The notes below the pieces were generated by a model that saw only the letters and a program-made list of their open reading frames with translations, made no database searches and was not told the origin of the DNA. 64,000 nt of DNA, taken from assembly GCA_019418025.1 (NCBI GenBank), contig DYCR01000001.1, forward strand, positions 62,001 to 126,000, given 5' to 3'. The position numbers and the translations under genes were made by a program. Below are positions 54,763 to 63,725 of this stretch, in pieces. The first letter of the stretch is position 1. Each line of letters begins with the position of its first letter. This DNA comes from Clostridiales bacterium. GTDB taxonomy: Bacteria; Bacillota; Clostridia; Oscillospirales; Oscillospiraceae.

Positions 54763-55425
54763 TTGTTAAAGACGTCGCAGCTGTTTGATTTGACTCATTC
54801 TGTGGCAGGGGACTACCTTGCGCAGCACGAATATCCTTGGCAGGCGCTGAAGGGGATCAAGGATCTGATCCTTACGCTTGGTGCCGGACTGGGGGATGCA
54901 TATCAGCAGATCGCACCTCAGGTCTGGGTACATAAGACCGCAGCCGTGGCCCCCACGGCATTTCTGGGCGCCCCCTGCATCATCGGCGCAAACACCGAGG
55001 TGCGCCACTGCGCCTTTATCCGGGGCAGCGCTCTGGTGGGCGAAAACTGCGTGATCGGCAACAGCGTGGAGCTGAAAAACGTGATCCTGTTCGACAATGT
55101 GCAGGTGCCTCACTATAACTACGTGGGCGACAGCATTCTGGGCTATCAGTCCCACATGGGCGCAGGCTCCGTCACCTCCAACGTGAAGTCCGACAAGACC
55201 TTGGTCACCGTAAAGGACGGCGCAGAGGTCATGGAGACGGGACTGAAAAAGTTCGGTGCCATGCTGGGCGACCATGTAGAGGTGGGCTGCAACAGCGTGC
55301 TGAATCCCGGCACGGTGATCGGCAGAAACAGCAGCGTCTACCCCACAAGCTGCGTCCGCGGCGTTGTGGCAGAGGGCAGCATTTGGAAAAACGACGGCAC
55401 AGTTGTGAAAAAGGAGCAGCGATAA
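54763..55425 (+). CDS. left-handed beta-helix (hexapeptide-repeat) protein, nucleotidyltransferase-associated type
   Basis: 220-aa protein with an N-terminal helical part (about 1-70) and a left-handed parallel beta-helix of imperfect hexapeptide repeats (VAPTAFLGAPCIIGANTEV..., ALVGENCVIGNSVELKNV, VEVGCNSVLNPGTVIGRN). It resembles the C-terminal acyltransferase half of GlmU-type proteins without the pyrophosphorylase half. Its stop overlaps glmM by one base, so a role in UDP-GlcNAc supply is likely. TTG 54763 is the best start after the promoter; the SD AAAGGA is rather far (12 bases). Confidence 0.78.
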   Translation: MLKTSQLFDLTHSVAGDYLAQHEYPWQALKGIKDLILTLGAGLGDAYQQIAPQVWVHKTAAVAPTAFLGAPCIIGANTEVRHCAFIRGSALVGENCVIGNSVELKNVILFDNVQVPHYNYVGDSILGYQSHMGAGSVTSNVKSDKTLVTVKDGAEVMETGLKKFGAMLGDHVEVGCNSVLNPGTVIGRNSSVYPTSCVRGVVAEGSIWKNDGTVVKKEQR

Positions 55426-56816
55426 TGGGTAAATATTTTGGTACAGACGGCTTCCGCGGCGAGGCAAACCGCAATCTGACGGCAGAGCATGCCCACAAGG
55501 TGGGCCGCTTTCTGGGTTGGTACTACGGGCAGATGAAGCGCTGGTCCGGCTCGGAGGATTCGGCAAAAATCGTCATCGGCAAGGACACCCGCCGCTCCAG
55601 TTATATGTTCGAGTACGCTCTGGTGGCAGGTCTGGTGGAAAGCGGCGCGGATGCCTATCTGCTGCATGTGACCACCACCCCCTCCGTTGCCCACGTGGTC
55701 CGCACCGATGATTTCGACTGCGGCATCATGATCTCCGCCAGTCACAACCCCTACTATGACAACGGCATCAAGCTGATCAACGGCAGCGGCGAGAAAATGG
55801 AGGAATCCGTGATCGGGCTGATCGAGCAGTATCTGGACGGGGAGCTTTACTGCTTCGACCGGAAGTGGGAGGAGCTGCCCCTTGCCAAGCGGGAGAAGAT
55901 CGGCCGCACCGTTGACTACGTTGCCGGAAGAAACCGCTATATCGGCTACCTGATCTCTCTGGGGCTTTACTCGTTCAAGAATATGAAGGTGGGTCTGGAC
56001 TGCGCCAACGGCTCCTCTTGGAACATCGCAAAGAGCGTGTTCGATGCTCTTGGGGCAAAGACCTACGTCATCAACGCAGAGCCTGACGGCTACAACATCA
56101 ACACCAACGCAGGCTCCACCCATATCGAGGTTTTGCAGAAATTCGTACTGGAAAACGGTCTGGATGTGGGCTTTGCCTATGACGGCGATGCCGACCGCTG
56201 TCTGTGCGTGGACGAAAAGGGTCAGATCGTCACCGGCGACCATATCCTCTACATCTGCGGACGGCACATGAAGGAGCAGGGCAAGCTGCTCAACAACACG
56301 GTGGTGACCACGGTGATGTCCAATTTCGGTCTTTACAAGGCCTTTGACGAGCTGGGCATCGACTATGCAAAGACCGCCGTGGGCGACAAATATGTGTACG
56401 AGTATATGATGAAGAACGGCTGCCGTCTGGGCGGCGAGCAGTCGGGCCATATCATCTATTCCAAGTACGCCTCCACCGGCGACGGCATCCTCACCAGTCT
56501 GAAGATCATGGAAGTGATGCTTGCCAAGAAAAAGACCCTGAGCCAGCTCCACGAGGATCTGGTGATCTATCCTCAGGTGCTTGAGAATGTCCGGGTCCAT
56601 GACAAGGCAGAGGCTCAGGCGGATGAGGACGTGCAGCTTGCGGTGGAGCGTGTGGCACAGGAGCTGGGCAGCACCGGAAGAATCCTGGTCCGTGAGTCCG
56701 GCACCGAGCCGGTGGTCCGCGTGATGGTGGAGGCCCCCACCCACGAGATCTGTCAGAAATATGTGGACGAGGTGGTGCATACCATCCGCCGCAAGGGCCA
56801 TATCGTCGAAAAATAA
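55425..56816 (+). CDS. glmM: phosphoglucosamine mutase-type phosphohexomutase
   Basis: 463-aa alpha-D-phosphohexomutase converting glucosamine-6-P to glucosamine-1-P for peptidoglycan. Start GKYFGTDGFRGEAN is typical of GlmM; the phosphoserine loop is ISASHNPYYDNGIK, the metal loop DGDADRCLCVD, the sugar-binding loop GGEQSGHII and the C-terminal phosphate loop RESGTEPVVRVMVE. AAGGAGCAGCGATA precedes ATG 55425, which overlaps the upstream stop by one base. A bidirectional-looking terminator follows. Confidence 0.94.
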   Translation: MGKYFGTDGFRGEANRNLTAEHAHKVGRFLGWYYGQMKRWSGSEDSAKIVIGKDTRRSSYMFEYALVAGLVESGADAYLLHVTTTPSVAHVVRTDDFDCGIMISASHNPYYDNGIKLINGSGEKMEESVIGLIEQYLDGELYCFDRKWEELPLAKREKIGRTVDYVAGRNRYIGYLISLGLYSFKNMKVGLDCANGSSWNIAKSVFDALGAKTYVINAEPDGYNINTNAGSTHIEVLQKFVLENGLDVGFAYDGDADRCLCVDEKGQIVTGDHILYICGRHMKEQGKLLNNTVVTTVMSNFGLYKAFDELGIDYAKTAVGDKYVYEYMMKNGCRLGGEQSGHIIYSKYASTGDGILTSLKIMEVMLAKKKTLSQLHEDLVIYPQVLENVRVHDKAEAQADEDVQLAVERVAQELGSTGRILVRESGTEPVVRVMVEAPTHEICQKYVDEVVHTIRRKGHIVEK

Positions 56817-56846
56817 TGCGTCGGGGCGCAGCTGCCCTCCGTACAA

Positions 56847-56889
56847 AAAAGAGCCTGCCGCAGGACAGAATTCTGCGGCAGGCTCTTTT
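56847..56889 (+). terminator. terminator of glmM
   Basis: 17-bp perfect stem, AAAAGAGCCTGCCGCAG (56847-56863) with CTGCGGCAGGCTCTTTT (56873-56889). Confidence 0.95.
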
Positions 56890-56970
56890 GACGTGCAATC
56901 GGTATTACTGGACTGATAGCGGCTTTTAGATATATTGCAATAAAATTATATCGATAAAAAGATATTTTTT

Positions 56971-57032
56971 ATACAATTATTGTATAGAATGACGGGATAA
57001 TGGTAGACAAAATCAACAAATAGGAGTATGAT
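56971..57032 (+). promoter_or_regulatory. rnf operon promoter with an upstream palindrome
   Basis: -35 TAGACA (57004-57009), 17-bp spacer, -10 TATGAT (57027-57032). Upstream, ATACAATTATTGTAT (56971-56985) is a perfect 7-1-7 palindrome of Fur-family box shape. The rest of the 276-bp space before rnfC is A/T rich. Confidence 0.6.
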
Positions 57033-57092
57033 AGAACCGTTATGTCCCCAGTGCAGACTGGCGGCAAAAATATCGTAAGAGGTGATAGATCT

Positions 57093-58454
57093 ATGGCGTT
57101 TTCTTTCTTCGGTGGGATTCACCCCAAGGAGAATAAGTTCTACGCCGAGGAGTGCAGTGTGCAGACCTTTCCGGAGCCGGATCTTCTGGTGATCCCCATG
57201 GTCCAGCACATCGGCGCACCTTGTAAACCCTTGGTCAAAAAGGGCGATTTGGTGACGATGGGTCAAAAAATCGGCGACAATCAGGGACTGTGCGTCCCGG
57301 TGCATGCATCCGTGTCCGGCAAGGTCAAGGCCGTGGAGATGCGGCCCCACACCAGTGGCACCACGGTGATGAGCGTGGTCATCGAAAATGACCATCTGGA
57401 CACCCTATGTCCCGACATTCAAAAGCGCACACAGCAGCAGGTGGATGCGCTGACCAACGAAGAATTGATGCAGCTGATCCGGGAAGCCGGCATCGCAGGT
57501 ATGGGCGGTGCCAGCTTCCCGACCCATGTGAAGCTCAGCTCCGGCATCGGCAAGGTGGATACCATCATCATCAACCTGTCCGAGTGCGAGCCCTACATCA
57601 CCGCCGATGACCGTCTGGCAAGGGAGTACACCCCCCAGATGCTCAGCGGTATCCAGATCCTGATGAAGATCCTCGGGCTGAAGGAGGCCCACATCGGCAT
57701 CGAGGACAACAAGCCCGGTGCCATCGGTGCCATCCGGCGCAGTCTGGACCCGGCCACCGGCATCAAGCTGGACGTGCTGCCCTGCAAGTATCCTCAGGGT
57801 GCGGAAAAGCAGCTGATCTATGCCATTACCAAGCGGGAGGTACCCTCCGGCGGTCTGCCTGCGGCGGTTGGCTGCGCGGTGTTCAACGGCGCCACCTGCA
57901 AGGCGATCCACGATGCGGTCTACGAGGGCATGCCCCTGATCCGCCGGATCGTCACCGTCTCCGGCGATATCGTCATGGAGCCGAAGAACCTGATGGTCCC
58001 CATCGGCACCTCCTTCAACGACCTTCTGGAGGCCTGCGGCCATTCTGAGTTCCCCTACAAGGTCCTCTCCGGCGGACCCATGATGGGCGCTGCCCAGTAC
58101 GATTTGGCGGTCCCTGTCACCAAGGCCTGCAATGCCGTCACCATTCTGGGGCACAGGAATCGCTTTGCCGTGGAGCAGCCCCACTGCATCCGCTGTGGAA
58201 AATGCATCGATGCATGTCCCATGCACCTGATGCCGCTGATGATGTATGAGGCCGAGCGCCACCGCAATCTCGACGAGATGAAAAAGCAGAACATGATGGA
58301 CTGCATCGAGTGCGGCTGCTGCGCCTACACCTGCCCCGCCACCATCCCTCTGGTGCTGTCCTTCCGGTCGGCAAAGCACCGTCTGCGTGACGCCATGCCC
58401 CCCAAGTCCGGCACCCCCGCGCCCGAGCCTGCCAAGGCCGGAGCAAGTAAGTAA
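57093..58454 (+). CDS. rnfC: Rnf complex subunit RnfC
   Basis: 453-aa peripheral subunit that exchanges electrons with NAD. The N-terminal barrel (FFGGIHPKENKF) is followed by the NADH/FMN-binding part (REAGIAGMGGASFPTHVKL, CEPYITADDRL), and two 4Fe-4S motifs near the C-terminus, CIRCGKCIDACPMHL and CIECGCCAYTCPATI. First gene of rnfCDGEAB. ATG 57093 is chosen over a start at 57042 because the product then begins AFSFFGGIHP; AAGAGG lies about 10-12 bases upstream. Confidence 0.95.
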   Translation: MAFSFFGGIHPKENKFYAEECSVQTFPEPDLLVIPMVQHIGAPCKPLVKKGDLVTMGQKIGDNQGLCVPVHASVSGKVKAVEMRPHTSGTTVMSVVIENDHLDTLCPDIQKRTQQQVDALTNEELMQLIREAGIAGMGGASFPTHVKLSSGIGKVDTIIINLSECEPYITADDRLAREYTPQMLSGIQILMKILGLKEAHIGIEDNKPGAIGAIRRSLDPATGIKLDVLPCKYPQGAEKQLIYAITKREVPSGGLPAAVGCAVFNGATCKAIHDAVYEGMPLIRRIVTVSGDIVMEPKNLMVPIGTSFNDLLEACGHSEFPYKVLSGGPMMGAAQYDLAVPVTKACNAVTILGHRNRFAVEQPHCIRCGKCIDACPMHLMPLMMYEAERHRNLDEMKKQNMMDCIECGCCAYTCPATIPLVLSFRSAKHRLRDAMPPKSGTPAPEPAKAGASK

Positions 58455-58468
58455 GGAGGCGGAGTATT

Positions 58469-59467
58469 TTGGCACAGATGAAATATTTTTACGAGCTGAC
58501 GATCTCCAGCTCACCCCATGCCCACTCCCCTGTCACCACCCAGACCATCATGCGGGACGTGCTGATCGCACTGCTGCCTGCATTGGCCGGGTCTGTGTAT
58601 TTCTTCGGTCTGCGGGCCTTGATGGTCACCATGGTCTCTGCGGCGGCAGCCATGTTCTTTGAATGGGCCTACCGCAAGCTGATGAAGCTGGATTCCACGG
58701 CCTATGACCTTTCCGCGGTGGTCACAGGCGTGCTGCTGGCATTCGTATGTCCCCCCACTATCCCCTATTGGACCATCATTCTGGGAGATTTCTTTGCAAT
58801 TATCGTGGTCAAGCAGCTGTTCGGCGGCATTGGTCAGAATTTTATGAACCCGGCTCTTGCCGGACGGGCCTTTATGTTCAGCTGGCCTGTGCTGATGAGC
58901 ACATGGGTCAAGGTGGGCACCGAGCATGCGGCGGGGGTTTTCTCTGCCGTGGATGCAGTGACCGCCGCCACTCCCCTTGCTGCCATGCATCAGGGTCAGA
59001 TGCCCGAGGCCTCCCTCTGGGAGATGTTCGTGGGCAACGTGGGCGGCTCCCTCGGCGAGACCTCTGCCCTGCTGCTGCTTGTGGGCTTCGGCTACCTGCT
59101 GCTGCGCAAGGTCATCACCGCCCGCATCCCCCTTGCCTACATCGGCACCGTGGCTGTGATCGCGTTTTTGTTCCCGCAGGGCAACGACCGCCTTGCATGG
59201 ATGGGGGCGCAGCTGTTCTCCGGCGGCCTGTTTTTGGGTGCCATTTTCATGGCTACCGACTATGTCACCAGTCCCGTCACCAAGCTGGGTCAGGTGATCT
59301 TCGGCATCGGCTGCGGCGTGCTGACCATCCTCATCCGCTACTTCGGCGGCTATAACGAGGGTGTATCCTATGCCATTTTGGTGATGAATGCCTGTGTTGT
59401 GCTTCTGGACAAGCTGGGCAGACCCACCAAGTTCGGCGCACCCAAAAAGGAGGCTGCAAAGGTATGA
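58469..59467 (+). CDS. rnfD: Rnf complex subunit RnfD
   Basis: 332-aa membrane subunit with about nine helices. It carries a covalently bound FMN on a Thr, here in VDAVTAATPLAAM, and TTQTIMRDVLIALLPALAGSVYFFG is the typical N-terminal helix. TTG 58469 is read as start (MAQMKYFYEL) because AAGGAGG lies suitably upstream; ATG 58478 is the alternative. Overlaps rnfG by 4 bases. Confidence 0.95.
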   Translation: MAQMKYFYELTISSSPHAHSPVTTQTIMRDVLIALLPALAGSVYFFGLRALMVTMVSAAAAMFFEWAYRKLMKLDSTAYDLSAVVTGVLLAFVCPPTIPYWTIILGDFFAIIVVKQLFGGIGQNFMNPALAGRAFMFSWPVLMSTWVKVGTEHAAGVFSAVDAVTAATPLAAMHQGQMPEASLWEMFVGNVGGSLGETSALLLLVGFGYLLLRKVITARIPLAYIGTVAVIAFLFPQGNDRLAWMGAQLFSGGLFLGAIFMATDYVTSPVTKLGQVIFGIGCGVLTILIRYFGGYNEGVSYAILVMNACVVLLDKLGRPTKFGAPKKEAAKV

Positions 59468-60021
59468 AAACGGAATCCACATTCGGATATATCCTGCGGC
59501 TGAGCGTGACGCTTCTGGTGATCACCGGCGTGGTGGCAGGCCTTCTGGCCGGGGTCAACGCCATCACCAAGCCCCGCATCGAGCTTGCCAAGGCGGAAAA
59601 AACCACCAAGGCCCTGTCTGCGGTCATCCCCGATGCAGACACCGCCGTGGAGCTGGAGCAGTTTGCCGACGAGTCCGGCATCGTTTCTGCGGTCTATGAG
59701 TCGGAATCCGGCTATGCCGTTCAGGTCGGTCCCGGCGGCTTTGACAACACCATCAACATGATGGTGGGCGTGGGCAAGGACGGCAAGGTACTGGGCATCT
59801 CCGTCATTTCCCACACGGAAACCGCCGGTCTGGGTGCGGTAGCTGCCGCCCAGAACACCAAGGGCGAGGCCTTTCGGGGTCAATTCGTTGGTCAGGGCGG
59901 TGATCTGTCCGTCACCAAGGACGGCGGCACCATTGACGCGCTGACCGGAGCCACCATCACCTCCCGTGCGGTGACTGCCGGAGTCAATGCGGCAGTGGCC
60001 TGCGTGGAACAATTGGGTTAA
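59464..60021 (+). CDS. rnfG: Rnf complex subunit RnfG
   Basis: 185-aa subunit with one N-terminal membrane helix (LRLSVTLLVITGVVAGLLAGVNAIT) and an outside FMN-binding domain. The flavin-attachment motif is DALTGATITSRAV, FMN being linked to the second Thr. Starts in the rnfD stop (ATGA). Confidence 0.95.
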   Translation: MKTESTFGYILRLSVTLLVITGVVAGLLAGVNAITKPRIELAKAEKTTKALSAVIPDADTAVELEQFADESGIVSAVYESESGYAVQVGPGGFDNTINMMVGVGKDGKVLGISVISHTETAGLGAVAAAQNTKGEAFRGQFVGQGGDLSVTKDGGTIDALTGATITSRAVTAGVNAAVACVEQLG

Positions 60022-60034
60022 GGAGGCGCTGACG

Positions 60035-60682
60035 ATGAATTTCAAAAAGCAATTTCAGGAGGGTCTGCTGACCAAGAACCCGGTTCTGGTGCAGCTGCTG
60101 GGCATGTGCTCGGTTCTTGCCATCACCACCAGTCTGTTCAACGGCATCGGCATGGGCCTGTCCGTTACCATCATTCTGATCTGCTCCAACGTGCTGATCT
60201 CGGCACTGCGCAAGGTCATCCCCAGTCAGATCCGCATCGCGGCCTATATTGTCATCATTGCGGGCTTCGTGACCATCGTGGATCTGCTGCTTCAGGCCTT
60301 TGTCCCTGCCCTTTCTGAAAGTCTGGGCGTGTTCATCCCCCTGATCGTGGTCAACTGCATCATTCTGGGCCGTGCAGAGGCCTTTGCCTCCAAAAACGGG
60401 GTGCTTGCTTCTGCGGTGGACGGTCTGTGTCAGGGCATCGGCTACACGGTGGCCCTGTGCGTCATGTGCATCATTCGGGAGCTTTTGGGCTCCGGCACCT
60501 TTGGCGGCGGCATCCTCAACGGCGGCGAAGGCATCCGCATCATCCCCGAGGGCTTCCCTGCTATGCAGATGGTCATGCCCGTGGGCGGCTTTCTGACGCT
60601 GGGCTTCATCATTGCAGGCTCTCAGTGGCTGATGAAGCGCATGGAGCGCAAACAAAAGGAAAAGGAGGCCGCTGAGGTATGA
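60035..60682 (+). CDS. rnfE: Rnf complex subunit RnfE
   Basis: 215-aa membrane subunit with about six helices, related to RnfA and NqrD. Segments NPVLVQLLGMCSVLAITTSL, LGVFIPLIVVNCIILGRAEAFASK with the conserved Cys, and GIGYTVALCVMCIIRELLGSG. ATG 60035 behind TAAGGAGG at about 7 bases. Overlaps rnfA by 4 bases. Confidence 0.95.
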   Translation: MNFKKQFQEGLLTKNPVLVQLLGMCSVLAITTSLFNGIGMGLSVTIILICSNVLISALRKVIPSQIRIAAYIVIIAGFVTIVDLLLQAFVPALSESLGVFIPLIVVNCIILGRAEAFASKNGVLASAVDGLCQGIGYTVALCVMCIIRELLGSGTFGGGILNGGEGIRIIPEGFPAMQMVMPVGGFLTLGFIIAGSQWLMKRMERKQKEKEAAEV

Positions 60683-61272
60683 ATCCTTATATACAGAGCT
60701 TGCTGGGCATCCTTTTGTCCGCAATTTTAACGGAAAACTTCATTTTGGTGAAGTTTTACGGCATCTGCCCCTTTATGGGCGTGTCCAAAAAGACGGATAC
60801 GGCTCTGGGCATGGGCATGGCGGTCACCTTTGTCATGGCCATCGCCTCCGCCGCCACTTGGGCGGTGAACCACTATATTCTGGTTCCGCTGCAGCTGCAA
60901 TACATGCAGACGGTTGCCTTCATTCTGGTCATCGCCTCCATCGTTCAGGTGGTGGAGATGTTCCTGAAAAAGGCAATGCCCAGTCTGTATCAGGCGCTGG
61001 GCATTTACCTGCCCCTGATCACCACCAACTGCGCCGTTCTGGGTGCGGCTCTGGTGAACGTGCAGAAGGGCTATGACTTTTTGCAGAGCGTGGTGTTCGG
61101 CACCTGCGGCGGTCTGGGCTTTACCCTGTCGATCGTGCTGTTCGCCTCTGTCCGTGAGCGCTCGGACAGATCCAGCTGTCCCGAGAGCTTCAAGGGCTAT
61201 CCCATTGCGCTGATCTCCGCCGGACTGCTTGCCCTTGCCTTTATGGGCTTCTCCGGGCTGAAGATTTTCTAA
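60679..61272 (+). CDS. rnfA: Rnf complex subunit RnfA
   Basis: 197-aa membrane subunit with six helices, homologous to RnfE but inverted in the membrane. Marks: ILTENFILVKFYGICPFMGVSKK with the cluster-ligand Cys, and LGIYLPLITTNCAVLGAALVN with the second. RnfA and RnfE together hold the membrane-embedded iron site of the ion pump. rnfB follows after 13 bases. Confidence 0.95.
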   Translation: MNPYIQSLLGILLSAILTENFILVKFYGICPFMGVSKKTDTALGMGMAVTFVMAIASAATWAVNHYILVPLQLQYMQTVAFILVIASIVQVVEMFLKKAMPSLYQALGIYLPLITTNCAVLGAALVNVQKGYDFLQSVVFGTCGGLGFTLSIVLFASVRERSDRSSCPESFKGYPIALISAGLLALAFMGFSGLKIF

Positions 61273-61285
61273 GGAGGGCGCAAAG

Positions 61286-62146
61286 ATGGGAATTTTGATT
61301 GCAATTGGTATTTTGGGCGGTCTGGGACTGATTTTCGGTCTGGTTCTGGCCCTTGCATCCAAGGCCTTTTACGTGGAGACCGACCCCAGACTCGATCAGC
61401 TGAACGAGTGCCTGCCCGGCGCAAACTGCGGCGGCTGCGGCTATGCCGGCTGCGGCGGCTATGCCGAGGCCGTGCTGAAGGGTGAGGCCGCCATCGGCAA
61501 ATGCTCCTCCGGCGGCAACGAGTGTGCCGAACGGATGGCCCAGATCATGGGGGTGAAGGTGGAGGCCGTTGCCCGCAGGGTGGCACTGGTCCGCTGCTCC
61601 GGCACCAAGCATTTCGACGAAAACGGCGTGCAGACTGCCGGCGCAAGGCTCAAGGGTACATACGAGGGCATCGAGGACTGTCTGGCTGCCTCCAAGGTGG
61701 CAGGCCGTGGCCCTCTGGCCTGCAAGTTCGGCTGTCTGGGCTTCGGCAACTGCGTGGCGGCATGTAAGTATGATGCCCTGAAGATCGTCGGCGGTGTTGC
61801 CAAGGTGGATCAGGAGAAGTGCGTGGGCTGTATGGCCTGCGCCGCAGAATGTCCCCGTGGTCTGATCGTCCCCATGGAGTACGGCAAGGACGTGATCATC
61901 GCCTGCGCCTCCAACGCAAAGGGCGCCGTCACCACCCGGGCCTGCTCTGCCGGCTGCATCGGCTGCGGCCTGTGCGTGAAGATCTGCCCGCAGGGTGCGG
62001 TGAAGGTGGATGGCAACCTTGCCACCATCGACTATGAAAAGTGCGTCTCCTGCGGTCTGTGTGCAACGGTATGTCCCAAGCACCTGATCGCCGACGCAAA
62101 GATCCGCAACGATGCAGACCCCATCCCCGTAGTCAGCAAAAGCTAA
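61286..62146 (+). CDS. rnfB: Rnf complex subunit RnfB (ferredoxin-oxidising)
   Basis: 286-aa subunit that takes electrons from reduced ferredoxin. N-terminal membrane helix, a 4Fe-4S domain with CLPGANCGGCGYAGCGG...C, then further cysteine motifs including CVGCMACAAECPRG, CIGCGLCVKICPQG and CVSCGLCATVCPKH, which is rich in clusters as in other clostridial RnfB. Last gene of the operon; a terminator follows at once. Whether the pumped ion is Na+ or H+ cannot be read from the sequence. Confidence 0.95.
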   Translation: MGILIAIGILGGLGLIFGLVLALASKAFYVETDPRLDQLNECLPGANCGGCGYAGCGGYAEAVLKGEAAIGKCSSGGNECAERMAQIMGVKVEAVARRVALVRCSGTKHFDENGVQTAGARLKGTYEGIEDCLAASKVAGRGPLACKFGCLGFGNCVAACKYDALKIVGGVAKVDQEKCVGCMACAAECPRGLIVPMEYGKDVIIACASNAKGAVTTRACSAGCIGCGLCVKICPQGAVKVDGNLATIDYEKCVSCGLCATVCPKHLIADAKIRNDADPIPVVSKS

Positions 62147-62152
62147 GAAAAC

Positions 62153-62184
62153 CGCCCGTCAGCCATGTGCTGACGGGCGATTTT
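62153..62184 (+). terminator. terminator of rnfCDGEAB
   Basis: 11-bp perfect stem CGCCCGTCAGC (62153-62163) / GCTGACGGGCG (62169-62179), then ATTTT. Confidence 0.88.
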
Positions 62185-62223
62185 ATTGTTGCAGAAGGAT
62201 TTTTCGGGGATGCAGCAGGAGGG

Positions 62224-62613
62224 CTAATCCTCTTTCCTGAAAAGCATCACCGCATCGCCTGCAAGGCACAGGGTGATGACACCGCCGATAAGGGTGTAGG
62301 CAGAAAAGAGCGCCGGGAGAACGGATACGATGGCGGCGGTCAGTGCCATGTATTTTCCTGCATTTCTCAGCTTTTGACCGCCCTTTGCCAGATACACTGC
62401 CACGACCGCCAGCAGCACACAGGTCAAAATGGCGGTGATCATGGGGGCGAAATTTCCGTACCCAAGGGCAAGCAGATCGAAATAGGAGGTTTTCACCACC
62501 TGCGGCGGCAGGGAGGGGTCACTCATAAAATCCAGAGCCACACCCCATGGAAGAAGCTCCAGAATCAGCGCCGCAAGAGGCGGCAGACAGACGAAAATAC
62601 GCTTGTGCTTCAT
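62224..62613 (-). CDS. small membrane protein of unknown function
   Basis: 129-aa protein with about four hydrophobic segments (IFVCLPPLAALILELLPWGVAL, PMITAILTCVLLAVVAVYLA, YMALTAAIVSVLPALFSAYTL, GGVITLCLAGDAVMLF). ATG 62613 has AAAGGA at 8 bases on the minus strand. A longer in-frame start exists but would add only charged residues. No family recognised. Confidence 0.75.
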   Translation of the reverse strand: MKHKRIFVCLPPLAALILELLPWGVALDFMSDPSLPPQVVKTSYFDLLALGYGNFAPMITAILTCVLLAVVAVYLAKGGQKLRNAGKYMALTAAIVSVLPALFSAYTLIGGVITLCLAGDAVMLFRKED

Positions 62614-62722
62614 AGGCACCATCCTTTCGCTTTTCAGGCTTCTGCTGTTGTGCTGATACAAAGACCATACCCTGAGGGGAGCAAAAAGTCAAGGTGCTGC
62701 GGTTTTTTAAGAAATAAAGGGC

Positions 62723-63535
62723 TCACAGCTGATTGCTCAGCCATTTCAGCTCCGGCTCGAAGGCCACGCCGAAGCGGGAGTCCGCCCCTGTGCCTGCAAT
62801 GCACCGCTTGACAAATTCCGCCGCCAATGCTCCGGCCCTCGGGGCATCCAGCCCCCGCATCTGTCCGCCCATCACCACGGCGGCAAACAGATCGCCGGTG
62901 CCGTGGCAGCTGCGGGGCAGCTTCTGGGTGGAGTAGGCATAGGTGCTGCTGCCGTCACTAAAGAAAAATCCCGTCTGTCCCGGGGCCTGCTCCATGCCGG
63001 TGAGCAGGATGCTGTTCAGCCCCTTACCGTGGAGGGCCTGAGCCAGCTCCCTGCAATATCCCTCGTCGGCTGCACTGCGGTAGGGAATGCCCGACAGCAG
63101 TGCGCCCTCGGTGATGTTGGGCAGGCACAGGTCCGCTTTTCGGCAGAGGCGGCCCATGGCGCTGACCGTTTCCGTGGTCAGACCGGAGTAGAGCTTTCCG
63201 TGGTCTGCCATGGCAGGGTCGCAGACGGTCAGGCAGCCCTCGTCGCCAAAGGTGTCGATGAGGGACTCGGCCAGAGCCGCCTGATGGGGATTTGCAAGAT
63301 ATCCGGTCATAATGCCGGAAAAGGTCACATTCAGGGACGCCCAGTGGCTTATGATCTCTGGGATTTCCCGGGAAAGGTCCGCCACATGAGGGGCGGGGAA
63401 GCCGGTGTGGGTGGAAAGCACGGCGGTGGGAAGCACGCTGCACTCGGTACCCATGGCGCTGATGACCGGCAATATCACGGTCAGGGAGCATTTTCCGAGG
63501 CAGGAAATATCCTGCATGGTGAGGATTCGTTTCAT
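62723..63535 (-). CDS. pyridoxal/pyridoxamine kinase (PdxY-type, PfkB superfamily)
   Basis: 270-aa kinase that phosphorylates B6 vitamers. Start KRILTMQDISCLGKCSLTVILPVI, the substrate segment PTAVLSTHTGF, DPAMADHGKLYSGL and the catalytic anion-hole motif CHGTGDLFAAVVMG with its Asp. The N-terminal SCLGKCS and HTGF are usual in the clostridial pyridoxamine kinase branch. Alone on the minus strand, with no PLP-synthesis genes alongside. Confidence 0.88.
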   Translation of the reverse strand: MKRILTMQDISCLGKCSLTVILPVISAMGTECSVLPTAVLSTHTGFPAPHVADLSREIPEIISHWASLNVTFSGIMTGYLANPHQAALAESLIDTFGDEGCLTVCDPAMADHGKLYSGLTTETVSAMGRLCRKADLCLPNITEGALLSGIPYRSAADEGYCRELAQALHGKGLNSILLTGMEQAPGQTGFFFSDGSSTYAYSTQKLPRSCHGTGDLFAAVVMGGQMRGLDAPRAGALAAEFVKRCIAGTGADSRFGVAFEPELKWLSNQL

Positions 63536-63725
63536 AGGGCAGTCATCCGTTCTGGTTTGTTTTGTGGCACCGACTGGGCCGTGGGGGATTTCCCCCGTGG
63601 CGGCGGTGCTGCTTTATTTTACACCGGATTGCCCCAAGAAGATAGTATTTTTGAAAAATTTCGTGAAAATCATGGGATACTGTGGTACAATAACGGAAAT
63701 ATCCGCAGATTGGAGAAATGGTTCC

